This document shows positions 17,772 to 28,738 of a DNA stretch of 64,000 nucleotides, one piece after another. The first letter of the stretch is position 1. Every line of letters begins with the position of its first letter. The translations under genes and the position numbers were made by a program. Origin of the DNA: Harmothoe impar (lineage: Eukaryota; Annelida; Polychaeta; Phyllodocida; Polynoidae). Under the pieces are notes generated by a model, which was given only the letters and a program-made list of their open reading frames with translations, was not told the DNA's origin and ran no database searches. The stretch covers positions 32,912,303 through 32,976,302 of the forward strand of contig OX381721.1 in assembly GCA_947462335.1 (NCBI GenBank), read 5' to 3'.

Positions 17772-20335
17772 TCCTTACCGGGAACTTTCGGAGTCGGAGC
17801 CGTACACTCCGCAGCAAAGTGACCGATCTCCAGGCACCTATAGCACTTGGCGGTCCGCCGATTGATCTTCCTCCGGTTAGGCTGTGTAGCCCCCTGAATG
17901 GAAGTCGTCATCTTCTCAAACAGCGCTGTAAAAAACGCTGCGTCCATTATCGGAGCTTTTGGATCCGATGATTCCTTCTTCGGAGGAGGGTTTCCACCCC
18001 CTTCCGGCTTCCTATTCTTCCACGGCGTTTTAGAGGAATTCCCATTCCTCTTAAACTGAGCTGCAGAAGCTATCGCCCCCTCTTCCTCACTGCCCGAACC
18101 ATCAGACTGCTCCGGGGAACATTCTATAATGGCCGAGGCCCGGGTGGGCACCCGGTCCCCCAACAGTGACTTCTTGAGAGCATGTATGTCGATGGCCTTA
18201 AAAAGGTCATCTAATGACGTATCTGCTCTCCACGTATCATACACGACATGTTGTATTTCTGGATCTCTCAGTCCAGCGACGAACTGAGAGAACAATTCCT
18301 TAGAGAATAAGGCATCATGGATTCCTGAAGCTGGATGTACCTTCTTCAGGAGTCTCATCAGTGCAAGTCCGAAAACCCTCGGGGCCTCGTTCTTGCCTTG
18401 CACCCGCTTCTTAAAAGCGACCATCGGATCAATCCGAGCGGAGTCTCCGTATAGGATAGTTCCGATCTCGACCAGTTGTTTGAAAGTGCCGCGAGGTCCG
18501 CATTCATCTTTCCACTGCTCCACGGCCATCAGGCCATCTCCCATGCGCAATCCCTTACAGACGTACGGAATTGCATCCTGTTGATCCCATCCACTGAGGT
18601 TGATGTCCTCAACGGTGGCTCCCAACCAATCTTCCCAAGAGTTCTTCTGCCAGTAGGGAAAAGGCTCACTAGCAATACGTCTAGCAGCGTTGGATGACCC
18701 CCTAATTTTAGAGGTTATCGCCAGGCATTTAGAAATGGAAGCCGAGGCGTCCTTTTCTGTACCCACATTGTGCAATCCGATCCCAGCAATGGCTGGGTTT
18801 GTATCGTACAACTCTTGCAATTCTGTACTCAGAATTGTTCTCCTCGGAGCCCTCCTAGGACTCTTTGCGCCAGGAGTCGTCCCCGGAGTAGCGCCTCTGG
18901 TAGGCAAGCTATTCTGTCTCTCCAGATAGGCCTGGTAGGTACCATACGACACCAAATCCTTAGTGGGGTCCACACCCTGACTGAACCACCAATTTTTCTC
19001 CTGATCAGTCATATACTGACACTGCTGGGCCAGAGCAAGCAATCGCTGATGCGCCGCCTGCTCTTTTTCCAGTTCCTTGGCCTGTCTCTCAGCCTCCTCT
19101 TCCTGCTGTGCCTCCGCCAATTTAGCTTTCACAGCTTCACCGGCCGCTCGGAGCCCTTCTTGTCGAGCTCTCAAAACTGCCGCCTCCTGCTCCGCTAATT
19201 CCTCGGCGAGGGCTGCATTTTCCTTCATGCGTTTCTGTTGCTGCTCAAGAGCAGCCTGCTGTTTGCGATACACATCTCGCCTTTCCAATTCCAAGTTCTT
19301 CTGTTCATGGAACAGTATGTTTGCTTGGCATTCTCGCCATTGAGACAAACTCGATGGAGTTAAGTCGGTCTTGGCCGCCTTATCTTGTTCGGCTGCTTTC
19401 TTCAAGCGTTCCGAATCCAGTTGCTGCTCATCCAGTTTCAACTGAGAACGTGGACTCCGCACCAACTCCGATAACGACCTTCCCCTGCCCGCCGTGTTTA
19501 CACCTGTCGGAGCCGAAAAGACCTGCTTCGGAATTGGACGGATACCACTGATACCCACCCTAGGTGAGTAATCACTCGCCCTACCTCTACCTCTTGCCCG
19601 GCCCACCTGTAGTGGTCGTCCTGGCGTTGAAGTAGACAAGGCACCTTCTACAGTCATCCCACGTCCCATAGGAAGATTTGGGGTGTCCGTAAAACTCATG
19701 TAACGAGGACCTTTCGGACTGTCACTATCAGCGGAGGCGTATGAGGTACTGCTATCCTGCATACTCTCCCTAGTCTCTGACAAAAACTGCTGCAAAGCAC
19801 TTCTTTTTGCCTTCAGAATGTCGCATTCTGACACTAGGCTTCTGCGAACATCCCGTAAGTCTTCAGTGTCCCGAACAAGTTCTGATCGGGTTCCTTCTGC
19901 TTCATGGATGACGGCATCTCGGGCCGCACAAATCTGATTCAGCTCCGTGTTTGCCTGGGCAAAGTCGGAACGGACTCCCTGTAGATCAGCCTGTTTCTGA
20001 TCGAACTCCACGCGGACCCTGCTAAGGGATTGCACCAGCTTTTCGTTTTCTTCCAACAAAGTTGAAAGCCTTGCGTCTTTCTCCTTGATTTTGGAAGCTC
20101 TATGTGTGACTGCACCCTCCAATGCAATCAGACTGTTTTTCCATTCATTCGACTGTTTCTGAATGGTCAACAACTCCATTTGGGCCATTTGCACACGCTC
20201 CTGTACCCTGGCCTCTCTCATGTCGTCGAAACGACGTTCCTCCAAGATGGTAGCCCTCTGTGGATTCGGAGCGGCTGATCTTGACCCACCAATGTTGAAC
20301 ATTGACAGGCTCATTTCTTCTAATGAGCGATTCAT
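17762..20335 (-). CDS. gag: Gypsy Gag polyprotein
   Basis: 857 residues from the ATG at 20335, the first in-frame ATG; the frame is open further upstream without an ATG, so a non-AUG start near 20490 is possible. The N-terminal third is a coiled coil (about 30-190), followed by a Ser/Pro/Arg-rich segment and a second long Gln/Glu/Ala-rich coiled coil (about 310-460). A capsid-like helical region precedes the last 30 residues, which hold one zinc knuckle, CYRCLEIGHFAAEC (C-x2-C-x4-H-x4-C). Much longer than usual gypsy Gag proteins. It packages RNA and primes assembly in the family; here it also sets the frameshift into pol. Confidence 0.92.
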   Translation of the reverse strand: MNRSLEEMSLSMFNIGGSRSAAPNPQRATILEERRFDDMREARVQERVQMAQMELLTIQKQSNEWKNSLIALEGAVTHRASKIKEKDARLSTLLEENEKLVQSLSRVRVEFDQKQADLQGVRSDFAQANTELNQICAARDAVIHEAEGTRSELVRDTEDLRDVRRSLVSECDILKAKRSALQQFLSETRESMQDSSTSYASADSDSPKGPRYMSFTDTPNLPMGRGMTVEGALSTSTPGRPLQVGRARGRGRASDYSPRVGISGIRPIPKQVFSAPTGVNTAGRGRSLSELVRSPRSQLKLDEQQLDSERLKKAAEQDKAAKTDLTPSSLSQWRECQANILFHEQKNLELERRDVYRKQQAALEQQQKRMKENAALAEELAEQEAAVLRARQEGLRAAGEAVKAKLAEAQQEEEAERQAKELEKEQAAHQRLLALAQQCQYMTDQEKNWWFSQGVDPTKDLVSYGTYQAYLERQNSLPTRGATPGTTPGAKSPRRAPRRTILSTELQELYDTNPAIAGIGLHNVGTEKDASASISKCLAITSKIRGSSNAARRIASEPFPYWQKNSWEDWLGATVEDINLSGWDQQDAIPYVCKGLRMGDGLMAVEQWKDECGPRGTFKQLVEIGTILYGDSARIDPMVAFKKRVQGKNEAPRVFGLALMRLLKKVHPASGIHDALFSKELFSQFVAGLRDPEIQHVVYDTWRADTSLDDLFKAIDIHALKKSLLGDRVPTRASAIIECSPEQSDGSGSEEEGAIASAAQFKRNGNSSKTPWKNRKPEGGGNPPPKKESSDPKAPIMDAAFFTALFEKMTTSIQGATQPNRRKINRRTAKCYRCLEIGHFAAECTAPTPKVPGKEGN

Positions 20336-20531
20336 TACTTCGGGACCTCTGAATCCCACAAACGCGCTTGTTCCGGATGGAACATTCGCACTCCTGGGGG
20401 TATCTGCCTCATTGGCGGCATCTAACCCCTCCGGTGATAAGGCTGGCGCCTCATCGGGAGACCTCGCTGCTCCGTCCAGAGCAGGAGGTCTGTGCTACTG
20501 CACAGGCTAACCTGCGTTTCACTCAGAACTG
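20336..20531 (-). other. 5' untranslated leader of the gypsy element
   Basis: About 200 bp between primer site and the gag ATG. It is open in the gag frame from about 20495 but has no ATG in that frame. Confidence 0.6.
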
Positions 20532-20543
20532 GTCACGGCACCA
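20532..20543 (-). other. Primer binding site, tRNA-His type
   Basis: On the minus strand TGGTGCCGTGAC lies one base inside the 5' LTR. It is the complement of the 3' end of animal tRNA-His including CCA (12 of 12 positions against the form I know), so minus-strand DNA synthesis is probably primed by tRNA-His. Confidence 0.8.
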
Positions 20544-20544
20544 G

Positions 20545-20981
20545 TGTAATAAACGATACTTTGTTTCTCTATGATATTGGTAGGGTATCAATTAAAGAAC
20601 AAAGTCGACACAGTTCGGATCAAGTGTTACAGGTTGCAAATCGGGTTTATTCAGAAAACCTAGACAAGCAGTATCTATGTGTGCGAACTCCCTATAGAGT
20701 TCGGAACGGGTCAGTAGGCTAATCAGCCGTAATGATCACGGGGTCTCCTCACCAGCGTGGCTCAGAGTAACCAACGAGTACCGTCAGATGCTGGGTATAT
20801 ATAGGCAGCCAGCCTGCGCGCGCACACGCAGACCGGAAGCCTATAGCGACCTCTGTCCACACCCCAAGCCCAGGGCAGGTGTCGCCACCTACCGTCGGAC
20901 TGAAGGGTTCGGACTGAGCTCGCAACACAGCATCCAACAGCACTCGTCATATAACAAACCCGTATAACCCTAGCCCCTACA
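20545..20981 (-). repeat. 5' LTR of the gypsy element
   Basis: 437 bp with TG and CA ends, almost identical to 8291-8727. The minus-strand TATATATA box lies at 20796-20803, placing a transcription start near 20765-20775, and AATAAA lies at 20646-20651. Confidence 0.97.
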
Positions 20982-21126
20982 CATATATAAAACAGCATTA
21001 TTTTATATATTTATGCACGTTTAAACGTTTCCCCTTGTTACCCTAGTGCCAACTGCCTTCTATTCAGAAAAAGACGGTGTCTCCTATTCACAAAGCTTAG
21101 TGGCTTTGTCGCCTTATTCAATTATC

Positions 21127-21163
21127 CTTTATTTATTTATTTATTTATTTATTTATCTATCAG
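21127..21163. repeat. TTTA microsatellite
   Basis: About eight TTTA units ending in an imperfect TTTATCTATC. Confidence 0.9.
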
Positions 21164-21189
21164 CACCAGCTTAATGGTAGCTAGTTGAA

Positions 21190-21520
21190 TACGAGATTTC
21201 CCTGGCATTGTGACATTGTGGTACCGTGCATGCATAAATAGTACTTATAGGCAATGTTTGCTAAATAAATCATGCTATTGCATGACCAAGGCAGCTTTGC
21301 AAGCAGCTTTCAAACAATGTACAGTCTGGTAAGCCTTGAAACAACCTATGCAAATTACCTGATTTAATTTTGATGCCCATTTGTGGATGATAGGTGAGAA
21401 CGGTTCCCGCTGACAGCCATTTGCAGAGTTGCTGTTTATATACAGTACTGATCATGCAATTTACTCCGGTAGCCCTTACCGTAGTGTGGAGAAACTATGT
21501 AGTGTTTAACCTATTAAGGG
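21190..21520 (+). repeat. Block H, copy 1
   Basis: Has GCTAAATAAATCATGCTATT, AAACAATGTACA and ATATACAGTACTGATCATGC, each shared with 27960-28270. Confidence 0.75.
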
Positions 21521-21645
21521 CTGCATACTGGTTTAATGCACTATTCACTTTGTGATCGCAATGCATGAATGCACCAATGGTGAGGTTATCATGAGAGCTG
21601 CATTCACTCCAACCCAACTTTGTTAATGCTCTTTTATAAGGTCAG

Positions 21646-21862
21646 GCCAAAAAAAAGGGTTTGTTTCAGGTAACCAGACCGACCCTATCAAAACAGGGCC
21701 GACCCTACGTTTTTTGTGCTATTTTGAAGAAATTTTTGTGCTTTTACCCCTTTTTGGTAAATTTTAGGGTTTTCGGAGAGGCCGGCTAGTACTTTCAAAT
21801 TCGACCTACCAACCCTATATTTTCTTGACATGTTACCTGAAACAAACCTCTTTTTTTTGGTC
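21646..21862. mobile_element. MITE family 2 with TCAG target duplication
   Basis: A 217-bp fold-back element with inverted ends of about 30 bp (AAAAAAAAG, GGTTTGTTTCAGGTAAC). TCAG flanks both sides. Unit 3 shows the empty site near 28635 as AAAAGTCAGCACAG, with a single TCAG. No coding capacity. Confidence 0.75.
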
Positions 21863-22294
21863 TCAGCATGGTACATAGATCATCAAAAACCTGGAATAAA
21901 AGAAAAAGGTAAAAGGAGCCCATTCTAGAGTGGCATCACACACTGGAACAGGACTGATCCTAATGTCCAAAAAGCTAGCACTCTTCCAAAGCCCAAATCA
22001 AGATGTGCAAAAACCCCGTCTAGACAGTCCTCAGATAGGCTAAGCTAAAAGTCAACCATTAGGTGATTGATTTGATGTGCTCGAATTGTGGCACCCTGAT
22101 GTCCCTCCTTCCCTTGTCCTGGGTTTGGCACACCTTGTGCTGCATAAAAGACAATAACATCAACAACTTTAGCATGTTGGTGTAAACAAGAAAAAAATTA
22201 AAAGAATCACTATGTTTCCTTAAAGGTAGCACTGGCAAGTTTCTCACCAGGACAGCATTCATGCACTCATATCCGATCTCGGTCCATGACCTCA

Positions 22295-22490
22295 GTTGTT
22301 TGTCTCTACATCCCTGTATTACCCACACCTAACCTGAGGCCATCATGAGGACAGAACGTGACAGTGTCATACAACCTGCGGCTTTGTTACCTTACTAGGT
22401 AGTACAAGGCCACCATTGGTCAACTCATGCACGTGACCTGGGAGATAAACGAGCATGTCACACAGTGCTTGTGTTACCATGTCCATTGAC
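22295..22490 (+). repeat. Block A, copy 2
   Basis: Conserved core as in copy 1. Here ACTAGGGTG reads ACTAGGTAG, which puts a stop in the frame that is open in other copies. The ATTGGTC and GCACGTGACC pair is intact. Confidence 0.8.
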
Positions 22491-23639
22491 AAGGATCTTT
22501 TACATGCTAAACTTCATCACCCAGGTTTATAGTTCCCCTGCTGGCCATAGCTTGACTGTATGTACGATCCATATGAAGGTTTTAAAAGCTCTGACACATG
22601 AGTAGACCAAAACAGGCTCAAAACACCAGAAAGTAAATTCAGCTGATGGTCCTATGATGTGTCATGTGTTATGACATCCCATGCGACAGTGCTACGTACT
22701 GAACTGCCTGATATTGAACCAAGGTTTTAACAGTTGATTTTATAAGATATAATTGGACAAAATATGTTATTCTTAAAAATGTGATGTAAATGCAGAGAGC
22801 TCAGTCATTATTGTTACCCTGTAAAGTGGAAGTACAAATGCACTGTTATGATATCTACAACATTAGAATATTGATAAACTATCTTTTTACGTATAATAAT
22901 AGAGATTAATATGGATACTGTATGGTGAGTAGATTTTAGAATTAAAATGACTATATCACATTGAATAAAGTTAAACTCTTTAGGATTACTTTTATCTGAT
23001 CATATGCCTATAACTCACATAGCAAGGCCTGTTGCTTTGATGGATATTGCCAAAGCCCCCTTGAATGGATATATTCTCAAAGGTTTACCAATACTACATA
23101 AACCCACTAACCCCTTCAAGTACTCCAGCCTAGGCTTAACAGGCTAGTCCCGATAATCTTTGCTACAACCACCTGGACTGGCCTAAAACAGAGTGTTTGC
23201 TTACATATTGTCAGTTCATGAATATTTATTTGCTCTCCAAGCACAAGTACTGTAGACAGTAAAGGTAGCGTGGGGTACATTACCAGACTAACCCAGTATG
23301 AGTGAGACAGGGCTGGTGGGAACAGCATAGTGCTGCTAACCCCTCACACCACCCAGCCCCTTAAATATGGGTATTCAGTCAGCAAAGGTGGGCACATATT
23401 AAAGCAGGAGATGGCCACCAGGCTGACAACAGGGTACCACACAGGTCAAAAATGGGACCGTTACTATTTGTACCTGACCCCTATCCTCCCTCCAGTCCAA
23501 AGACAGACCTCTGAAACAGAGCTCTAAAGCCTGGCTGTCTGACTGAATAAATGTTTGGCCTTTCATACAAGGATATTATCTGGAGAAATGAAGTATTCTA
23601 CATTGTTTAATACAAAAAGTAAAGTATTTGTGCTGGATG

Positions 23640-23920
23640 GTGGTGAGGGATCGATAGGATCCATATGGATTGGCTGCCCTAGTTGTGGGTTCTATAATGG
23701 GGTGTAACTGGAGATGTGCCTTCTGCGTTTACAGATACATACCCACATTGATTGTCCCCACCATTCGGCTGCATCTTTTCTTGCTGTGGATCTATGTTTT
23801 ATTTTACCTCTGGAATGATCTGCCTGTTCTCCGTCAATGATCCAAGATTCTTCCTTGTGCTTAATAATACAACGTTGTAAAATAAATTTGGTGAAATGAA
23901 ATCTGGACCTTACACAGCAT
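23640..23920 (+). repeat. Block B, copy 2
   Basis: GGATCCATATGGATTGGCTG, GTGTAACTGGAGATGTGCC and TTCGGCTGCATCTTTTC are shared with copy 3 near 31250 and, less closely, with copy 1. Confidence 0.8.
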
Positions 23921-24559
23921 TTCTATCTTTTTTTTTCAGCCAACTACTTCATCCAAAATGTGCACCAATAGGTTCCATTAGCATATTGGATTATTCTACC
24001 ACTGGAGGGGGAAGAAAAGGAGTGATGAACGTTTATTGATTCCATTTTGTAACTAATTTCAATGAATAAAGACGTTGTTCACACATTTTAGATTCCAGCT
24101 GCTCATTCTCAATTACTATAGTGTTACATTTTATTTAAAAGGAAAAATGAATTGCATGATTATCTTTAAAGGCTGGCATTTAATGTACTGTGCCATTTCT
24201 TGTCATGATGCATGAACGTCGTCTGGATGAGTAACTCACCACTGCTGCCTTACAGGTCTGAATCAATCCCAAAGATCTGGTACTATGCACCTACACACTG
24301 ACCGTTAGCTATCGACTGGCATGCCATTAGTACATCATGATGATAAATGATGCTTCATCAAATTCTTCAAATTCATCCTTGGACTCTGGCTCCCTTCCTT
24401 CCTTCTCCTTTTATAAACAGCTTTGTAGATAGTTGCCTAACAGCTCTACACCCTACCTCATGGGGTAATTCATAGCCATTAACATGCACCTAATAATGTA
24501 ATGTCAAGCTGTACATAGTCTCTGCTCTCAGCGCATAATAAATGCATAGCTTTACAAAT

Positions 24560-24680
24560 GCACCATGCCAATAAGCCTTTACATATGATCATGACTTAGA
24601 CCCTGGATAACAGGAGAAACCCATCCTGAGCCAGACAAACTCTGACCAGGATTAGCCTAAAGTGCTGACATCTCCTCCAT
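24560..24680 (+). repeat. Block C, copy 2
   Basis: TAAGCCTTTACATATGATCA, GACCCTGGATAACAGGAG and CTCTGACCAGGATTAGCC closely match copy 3. Confidence 0.8.
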
Positions 24681-24865
24681 AATACAAAGGGCCCCCTAAC
24701 CTCTTAGTTTTACTTGAACCTTCTCTCTCGTTTCCACAGCAATCCCATGGCATTACTTAATTTCTTCTATCCCTCACCACTAAGGATACATACCCTCTGC
24801 CTTTAACCCTTTCTCCATCAACGGTATTTCCACTCAGCTTTTTCTTATTTCCCCTAATCTAAAGA

Positions 24866-24909
24866 TGTTTTCTTCTTGGTTCACTATATAGTGAACCAAG
24901 AAGAAAACA
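24866..24909. repeat. Perfect 44-bp palindrome
   Basis: Two 22-bp arms without spacer, centred on CACTATATAGTG. The left arm follows the sequence of unit 3 at 33893-33915, whereas the right arm has no counterpart there and is the exact complement of the left. Confidence 0.9.
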
Positions 24910-25124
24910 GATATATCCTTCTTATCTTTCTTTGCCCACTGCATGGACATTGGCACTCAAGCTGATATTGGACTGCTTTAAGACCCACTTTAGGCATCTT
25001 GAATTCAATTAGATGCCAACTATGCTCACCTATATTCCATTATGACCTGCCCATTACATTTCCAAGCCATTTACTGAACTTAAAGCTACTTAAAGAGTGA
25101 CTTTAACTTATTAAAATGCCAACT

Positions 25125-25280
25125 TTCACGCAGCATTCAGTCTGCTCTCACCCATGCCCCTACCCTACTCCCACAGAAGGGTCAATAAGGTATAGACCCG
25201 CTGTTCTGCCCCAGAGAGCTGCAGAGGCCATTCTGCCTTATTGGCTGACACACTCAGTTTAGGGAGGACTTATGACATGT
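25125..25280 (+). repeat. Block F, copy 2
   Basis: GCATTCAGTCTGCTCTCACC, then a near-identical 100 bp including CCACAGAAGGGTCAATAAGG and CTTATTGGCTGACACACTC (an inverted CCAAT box). It matches 34525-34680. Confidence 0.85.
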
Positions 25281-25465
25281 ATAGCTGGACTGACCCACAG
25301 CTGTGTCCTAGTATTGCATAATGAGGAAAGAGGGTTTCTCCTTTATACTCTAGTTTACATTATTAATATATCTTAGCATTGACATTGACATTTATGCCTA
25401 GTCCCTCCCTTGCCTGCCTTCTTCTTTGCCTCTAGTCCTTCTTGCCTGCCACCTCACTGCCATCG

Positions 25466-25660
25466 GGTAGACTTCTCTGTTGGAGGATAAATCCCCTAGC
25501 ACTCCTTATATGGGCATTAATCTCCATCTGAGGCTGCAGGTCCACAGGGCCTTCCAGCGGGTGGTCAGCGGACATTCACCCTGATATCCCCAAAGGACAT
25601 TGATCAGATGTGAGGCTTTATAGAGGGTAACATATAGGTTATAGATTTGATAAAGAAAGG
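25466..25660 (+). repeat. Block D, copy 2
   Basis: GTAGACTTCTCTGTTGGAGG and ACTCCTTATATGGGCATTAA; the CArG-box CCTTATATGG is kept. The end TTTGATAAAGAAAGGCAA is shared with copies 3 and 4. Confidence 0.8.
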
Positions 25661-26629
25661 CAATTCTATAATATATGACGGTCAGTGGTGTGCTAGGGTT
25701 CTATGTGTTTTTTATAGTCTTATGCATTTTCCATTAATACTATGCCATCTTATTTATACATATATGATACCCTTTATATACAGATTACTTGTGTCTTTCT
25801 TTCACCATGTCCGTCTGTCTCCTTTTACTTGCCTCCTCTTCCTCTCACTCATCCCTTTCCTTCTGAGTGGTGTACAATGACATTATAGAGAGCATGGTAT
25901 TGTATGGGTGCGTTGGGGATTATTAGATTGGTTCGATATCAATTAGTGCAAAACTCTTTAATTGCTTTGAGGCATGACTAGCATCTACCATACAGATCTG
26001 TGTAATATGAAGCATCCAAAGGGTGAGGAGACAGCTAGTGCATACTACATCAGTATTACTTTTAATAATCGATGGACATTGTCTTCTGGGCACATTACTG
26101 TACTGTTAATTTCTCCCCTTTAGATCCATTGAGCGTGATTTTAAGGTATTGTTATCGTGCCAGTAAATCTATGCTTCTTCAACAATTAGAATCCGGCTCT
26201 GAAGGTACAATTGCCTTTCTCCACCAAAATCATATGGGGAGTTGCAGCAAACCAATGGTGATTACTATACATTATGTACAACAATCAATGGCATGACATC
26301 ACTTATACTAAGAGAGGAAAAGAATACAACTGTGAATATATAGAATATAGTGTTGTATCCTGCAAAGGTTTGTTGTCACCGCTTTACCCAGCAGAGTGAT
26401 AGTGTTGATGTGTCTTAAATGAGATATAATCTATGTAGGCCACTGTTTATATTTGTTTATGACCCTTAGACATTCATGGCCATCCCTGCTTTTCACTTGG
26501 CAATCATCCAGAAAAGCATACAGTATACTATACTAGGACTGTATCTACCCCTCACAAAAAGGCCCCAGTGCAGTATATATGCTGTACACATGTACACATG
26601 CTGAGATATGTTAGAGTGGACAGAAGCGT

Positions 26630-26790
26630 ATTTTTTCACTGTGGCCCGTAAACATAAACACCCCTATAAATGAGGTCCCACACCATCAGCCGGACACAGA
26701 GATACATCACCACAAAACCAGCATCAATGTCCACATATTGTAGCTTAATTATAACTCTAGGGGTGCCCATTACAGTAGGATGAATAAATA
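26630..26790 (+). promoter_or_regulatory. Block E, copy 2: TATA/initiator-like core
   Basis: Same TATAAAT box and CATCAGCCGGACACAGAG as copy 1. A gene-free stretch with block I follows. Confidence 0.45.
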
Positions 26791-27039
26791 CGTTTTGCCC
26801 ATAATAAGTTCAGCACAGTATTATTGTACAATACCCGCTGTCCCCATAATACACGTTCATGGAATTCGAAGACTTTTACCTTGACATATTGAATTCAATC
26901 TTAAAAGCTGTACTAAGGCTGCTCCGTGCGTAATGATCTTGGACCATAAGGACCCAGCTTCAGAAAGCCTACGGGCCCAGTTTTCGGAGAGCTGTAGTAT
27001 AAGTGCTTTCTGGAGGTTGGCTAGGTGAGAAAAAATCAT

Positions 27040-27350
27040 TGCCACTCAACTATGTGGTAAGAGAGAACCACAAAAAATGTTTGAAAAGGATTACATCTTA
27101 AATACTTTAAAACCCTTGCTTTTATAACCCATCATGTGGAATTGGTACCCTGGGAGGAAAAGCTGAACTACTACTAAGATACATTGAAATGGCAGTTCTA
27201 GAATCCACAGCAAAAAAAAACACGTATAAAAAACTGGTTGAAAACAGGATTAAAACTGTAATAACCCTAACGTTGTGCGACTCCACATGCTGGGTTTGTA
27301 TCAGGAAAAACAATGCTGAGCCACTACTAGGTCCCATGGGAAGGGCAGGA
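27040..27350 (+). repeat. Block I, copy 2
   Basis: Two diverged internal copies of the segment ending GGTACC or TATCAGGA and CTGAGC, matching 7320-7640. Confidence 0.55.
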
Positions 27351-27359
27351 CAAGTAAAA

Positions 27360-27708
27360 GGCTGTGTCTCACGACCTTGGGACAATGTTTTTGTCTCTGA
27401 TCGGGTGCCGTCTCTGACCGGTTGCCGTCTCTGACCGGCTGCCGTCTCTGACCAGGTGTCAGAAAAAGGTGTTTTAAAAAGAATTATACTCATATATATA
27501 AGGATTTAGAAAAACGTTATGGTGGTCGTTATATAATCATAGTTATAATTATAATTAGCCTCCTGCTGTTAGTATTTTGACCTTATCAAGCCAAGCCGGT
27601 CAGAGACGGCACCCGGTCAGAGATGGCACCTGGTCAGAGACGGCACCTGGTCAGAGACGGCACCTGGTCAGAGACAAAAACATTGTCCCAAGGTCGTGAG
27701 ACACAGCC
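27360..27708. mobile_element. MITE family 1, complete copy
   Basis: 349 bp with long inverted ends GGCTGTGTCTCACGACC, each followed by several 17-bp iterons of the form GACCGGTTGCCGTCTCT. The AT-rich centre contains TATAATTATAATTA runs. Flanked by AAAA on both sides. No coding capacity; a small non-autonomous DNA transposon. Confidence 0.85.
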
Positions 27709-27712
27709 AAAA

Positions 27713-27930
27713 CAGGGATGACTACCACTATGTGTGGGCCTTATGAGACGTGGGTGGCAGAAATGTTGATCCCTGTCATAAAAATTCACATTAAAAACGG
27801 GTTACTACGATGAGGATGAGAGGAAAGGTAAAAAGTATGACACAGTGGCATAGAAACACATAAAATGTGTTGTTCGCTTTGCACCTCAATCCATCATTTC
27901 TGAAGGATGCAATGCATTGTCTATTATTAA
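27713..27930 (+). repeat. Block G, copy 2
   Basis: CCACTATGTGTGGGCCT, GTAAAAAGTATGACACAGTG and ACATAAAATGTGTTGTTCGC, matching copies 0, 1 and 4. Confidence 0.8.
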
Positions 27931-27959
27931 ATGTCATTTCCCCTAGAACACTTTTGGTT

Positions 27960-28270
27960 ACGTAATGGAAAAAAGGCATGGTGATATGGTACTGTGCCAT
28001 TATAAATTGTTCTTGAATGCAGTGTGTGCTAAATAAATCATGCTATGGCAACTTTCAAACAATGTACAATTTAGTAAGCCTTGATACCACCCATGCAAAC
28101 AACATGAATTTAATGCCCATTTAGAGATTATAGGTGAAAATGATGTACTTTCACAGAGCCATTTGCAGATTTGCTGTTCATATATATATACAGTACTAAT
28201 CATGCAATTTGCTTTAGTGGCACTTTTAGTAGCACACGTGTGTTTGGAAACTGCATAGTATTTTTTAATC
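27960..28270 (+). repeat. Block H, copy 2
   Basis: GCTAAATAAATCATGCTATG, CAAACAATGTACAATTTAG and AGCCATTTGCAGATTTGCTG, matching copy 1 closely. Confidence 0.8.
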
Positions 28271-28319
28271 CCTTGAGGGCTGCACAGTGGTGTAATGCAC
28301 AATTCACTTTGTCATCATA

Positions 28320-28552
28320 GCGGCCCGGGCACACTGGTCGTCAAAATCTAAAACAGATGTTTTATGATACCAACAAAATTGTAGTGGGGAGTCAAGACAA
28401 ATGTTTTGCTGCAAAACATTTTTGTCTTAGAACACTTTTGTCTTGAAACACCAGTCACACCTGTCTTGGAATTTAAAAAAACATACGTGCAAGAATTGTC
28501 TTGGCTTTACAAAACATCTGTTCTTGATTTCACGACCAGTGTGACAGGGCCT
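28320..28552. mobile_element. MITE family 3 with TA target duplication
   Basis: 233-bp fold-back element with ends sharing CACACTGGTCGT, flanked by TA. Unit 2 near 21557 has the empty site (GATCGCAATGCATG against CATCATAATGCATG after removing the element and one TA). TA duplication suggests the Tc1/mariner group. It contains repeated AAGACAA/TTGTCTT motifs and no gene. Confidence 0.7.
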
Positions 28553-28738
28553 TAATGCATGAATGCAGCAGTAGGGAGGAGCTCATGAGGGCTGGATTCA
28601 AGCATCATGTCCACCCAATTGTGTTAATGTTTTTCCAAAAGTCAGCACAGTACATAAGTACATAGATCATCAAGACAATACCTGGAATAACAGAAAAGGG
28701 AAAAAAGAGCCCATTCTATAGTGGCATCACACACTATA

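Larger units (their letters stand above)
8291..20981 (-). mobile_element. Ty3/gypsy LTR retrotransposon with a third ORF
   Basis: Complete element of 12,691 bp on the minus strand, long for a gypsy element. It has two 437-bp LTRs and is flanked by a 4-bp CATA duplication (8287-8290, 20982-20985). Order in its own direction: 5' LTR (right), tRNA-His-type primer site, gag, frameshift signal, linker, PR-RT-RH-IN, promoter-like spacer, ORF3, purine tract, 3' LTR (left). Domain order RT-RH-IN places it in Ty3/gypsy. It sits in block G of array unit 2. The near-identical LTRs imply a young insertion, though pol carries disabling changes. Confidence 0.95.
20982..27712 (+). repeat. Tandem-array unit 2, part right of the gypsy insertion
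   Basis: Continues unit 2 after the retrotransposon with blocks H1, A2, B2, C2, F2, D2, E2 and I2, then MITE family 1. The whole unit is about 7 kb without the gypsy element. Stretches at 20986-21126, 21863-22294, 22491-23639, 23921-24559, 25281-25465 and 25661-26629 hold no feature I can support beyond AT-rich, anciently shared sequence. No host gene is recognised. Confidence 0.75.
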
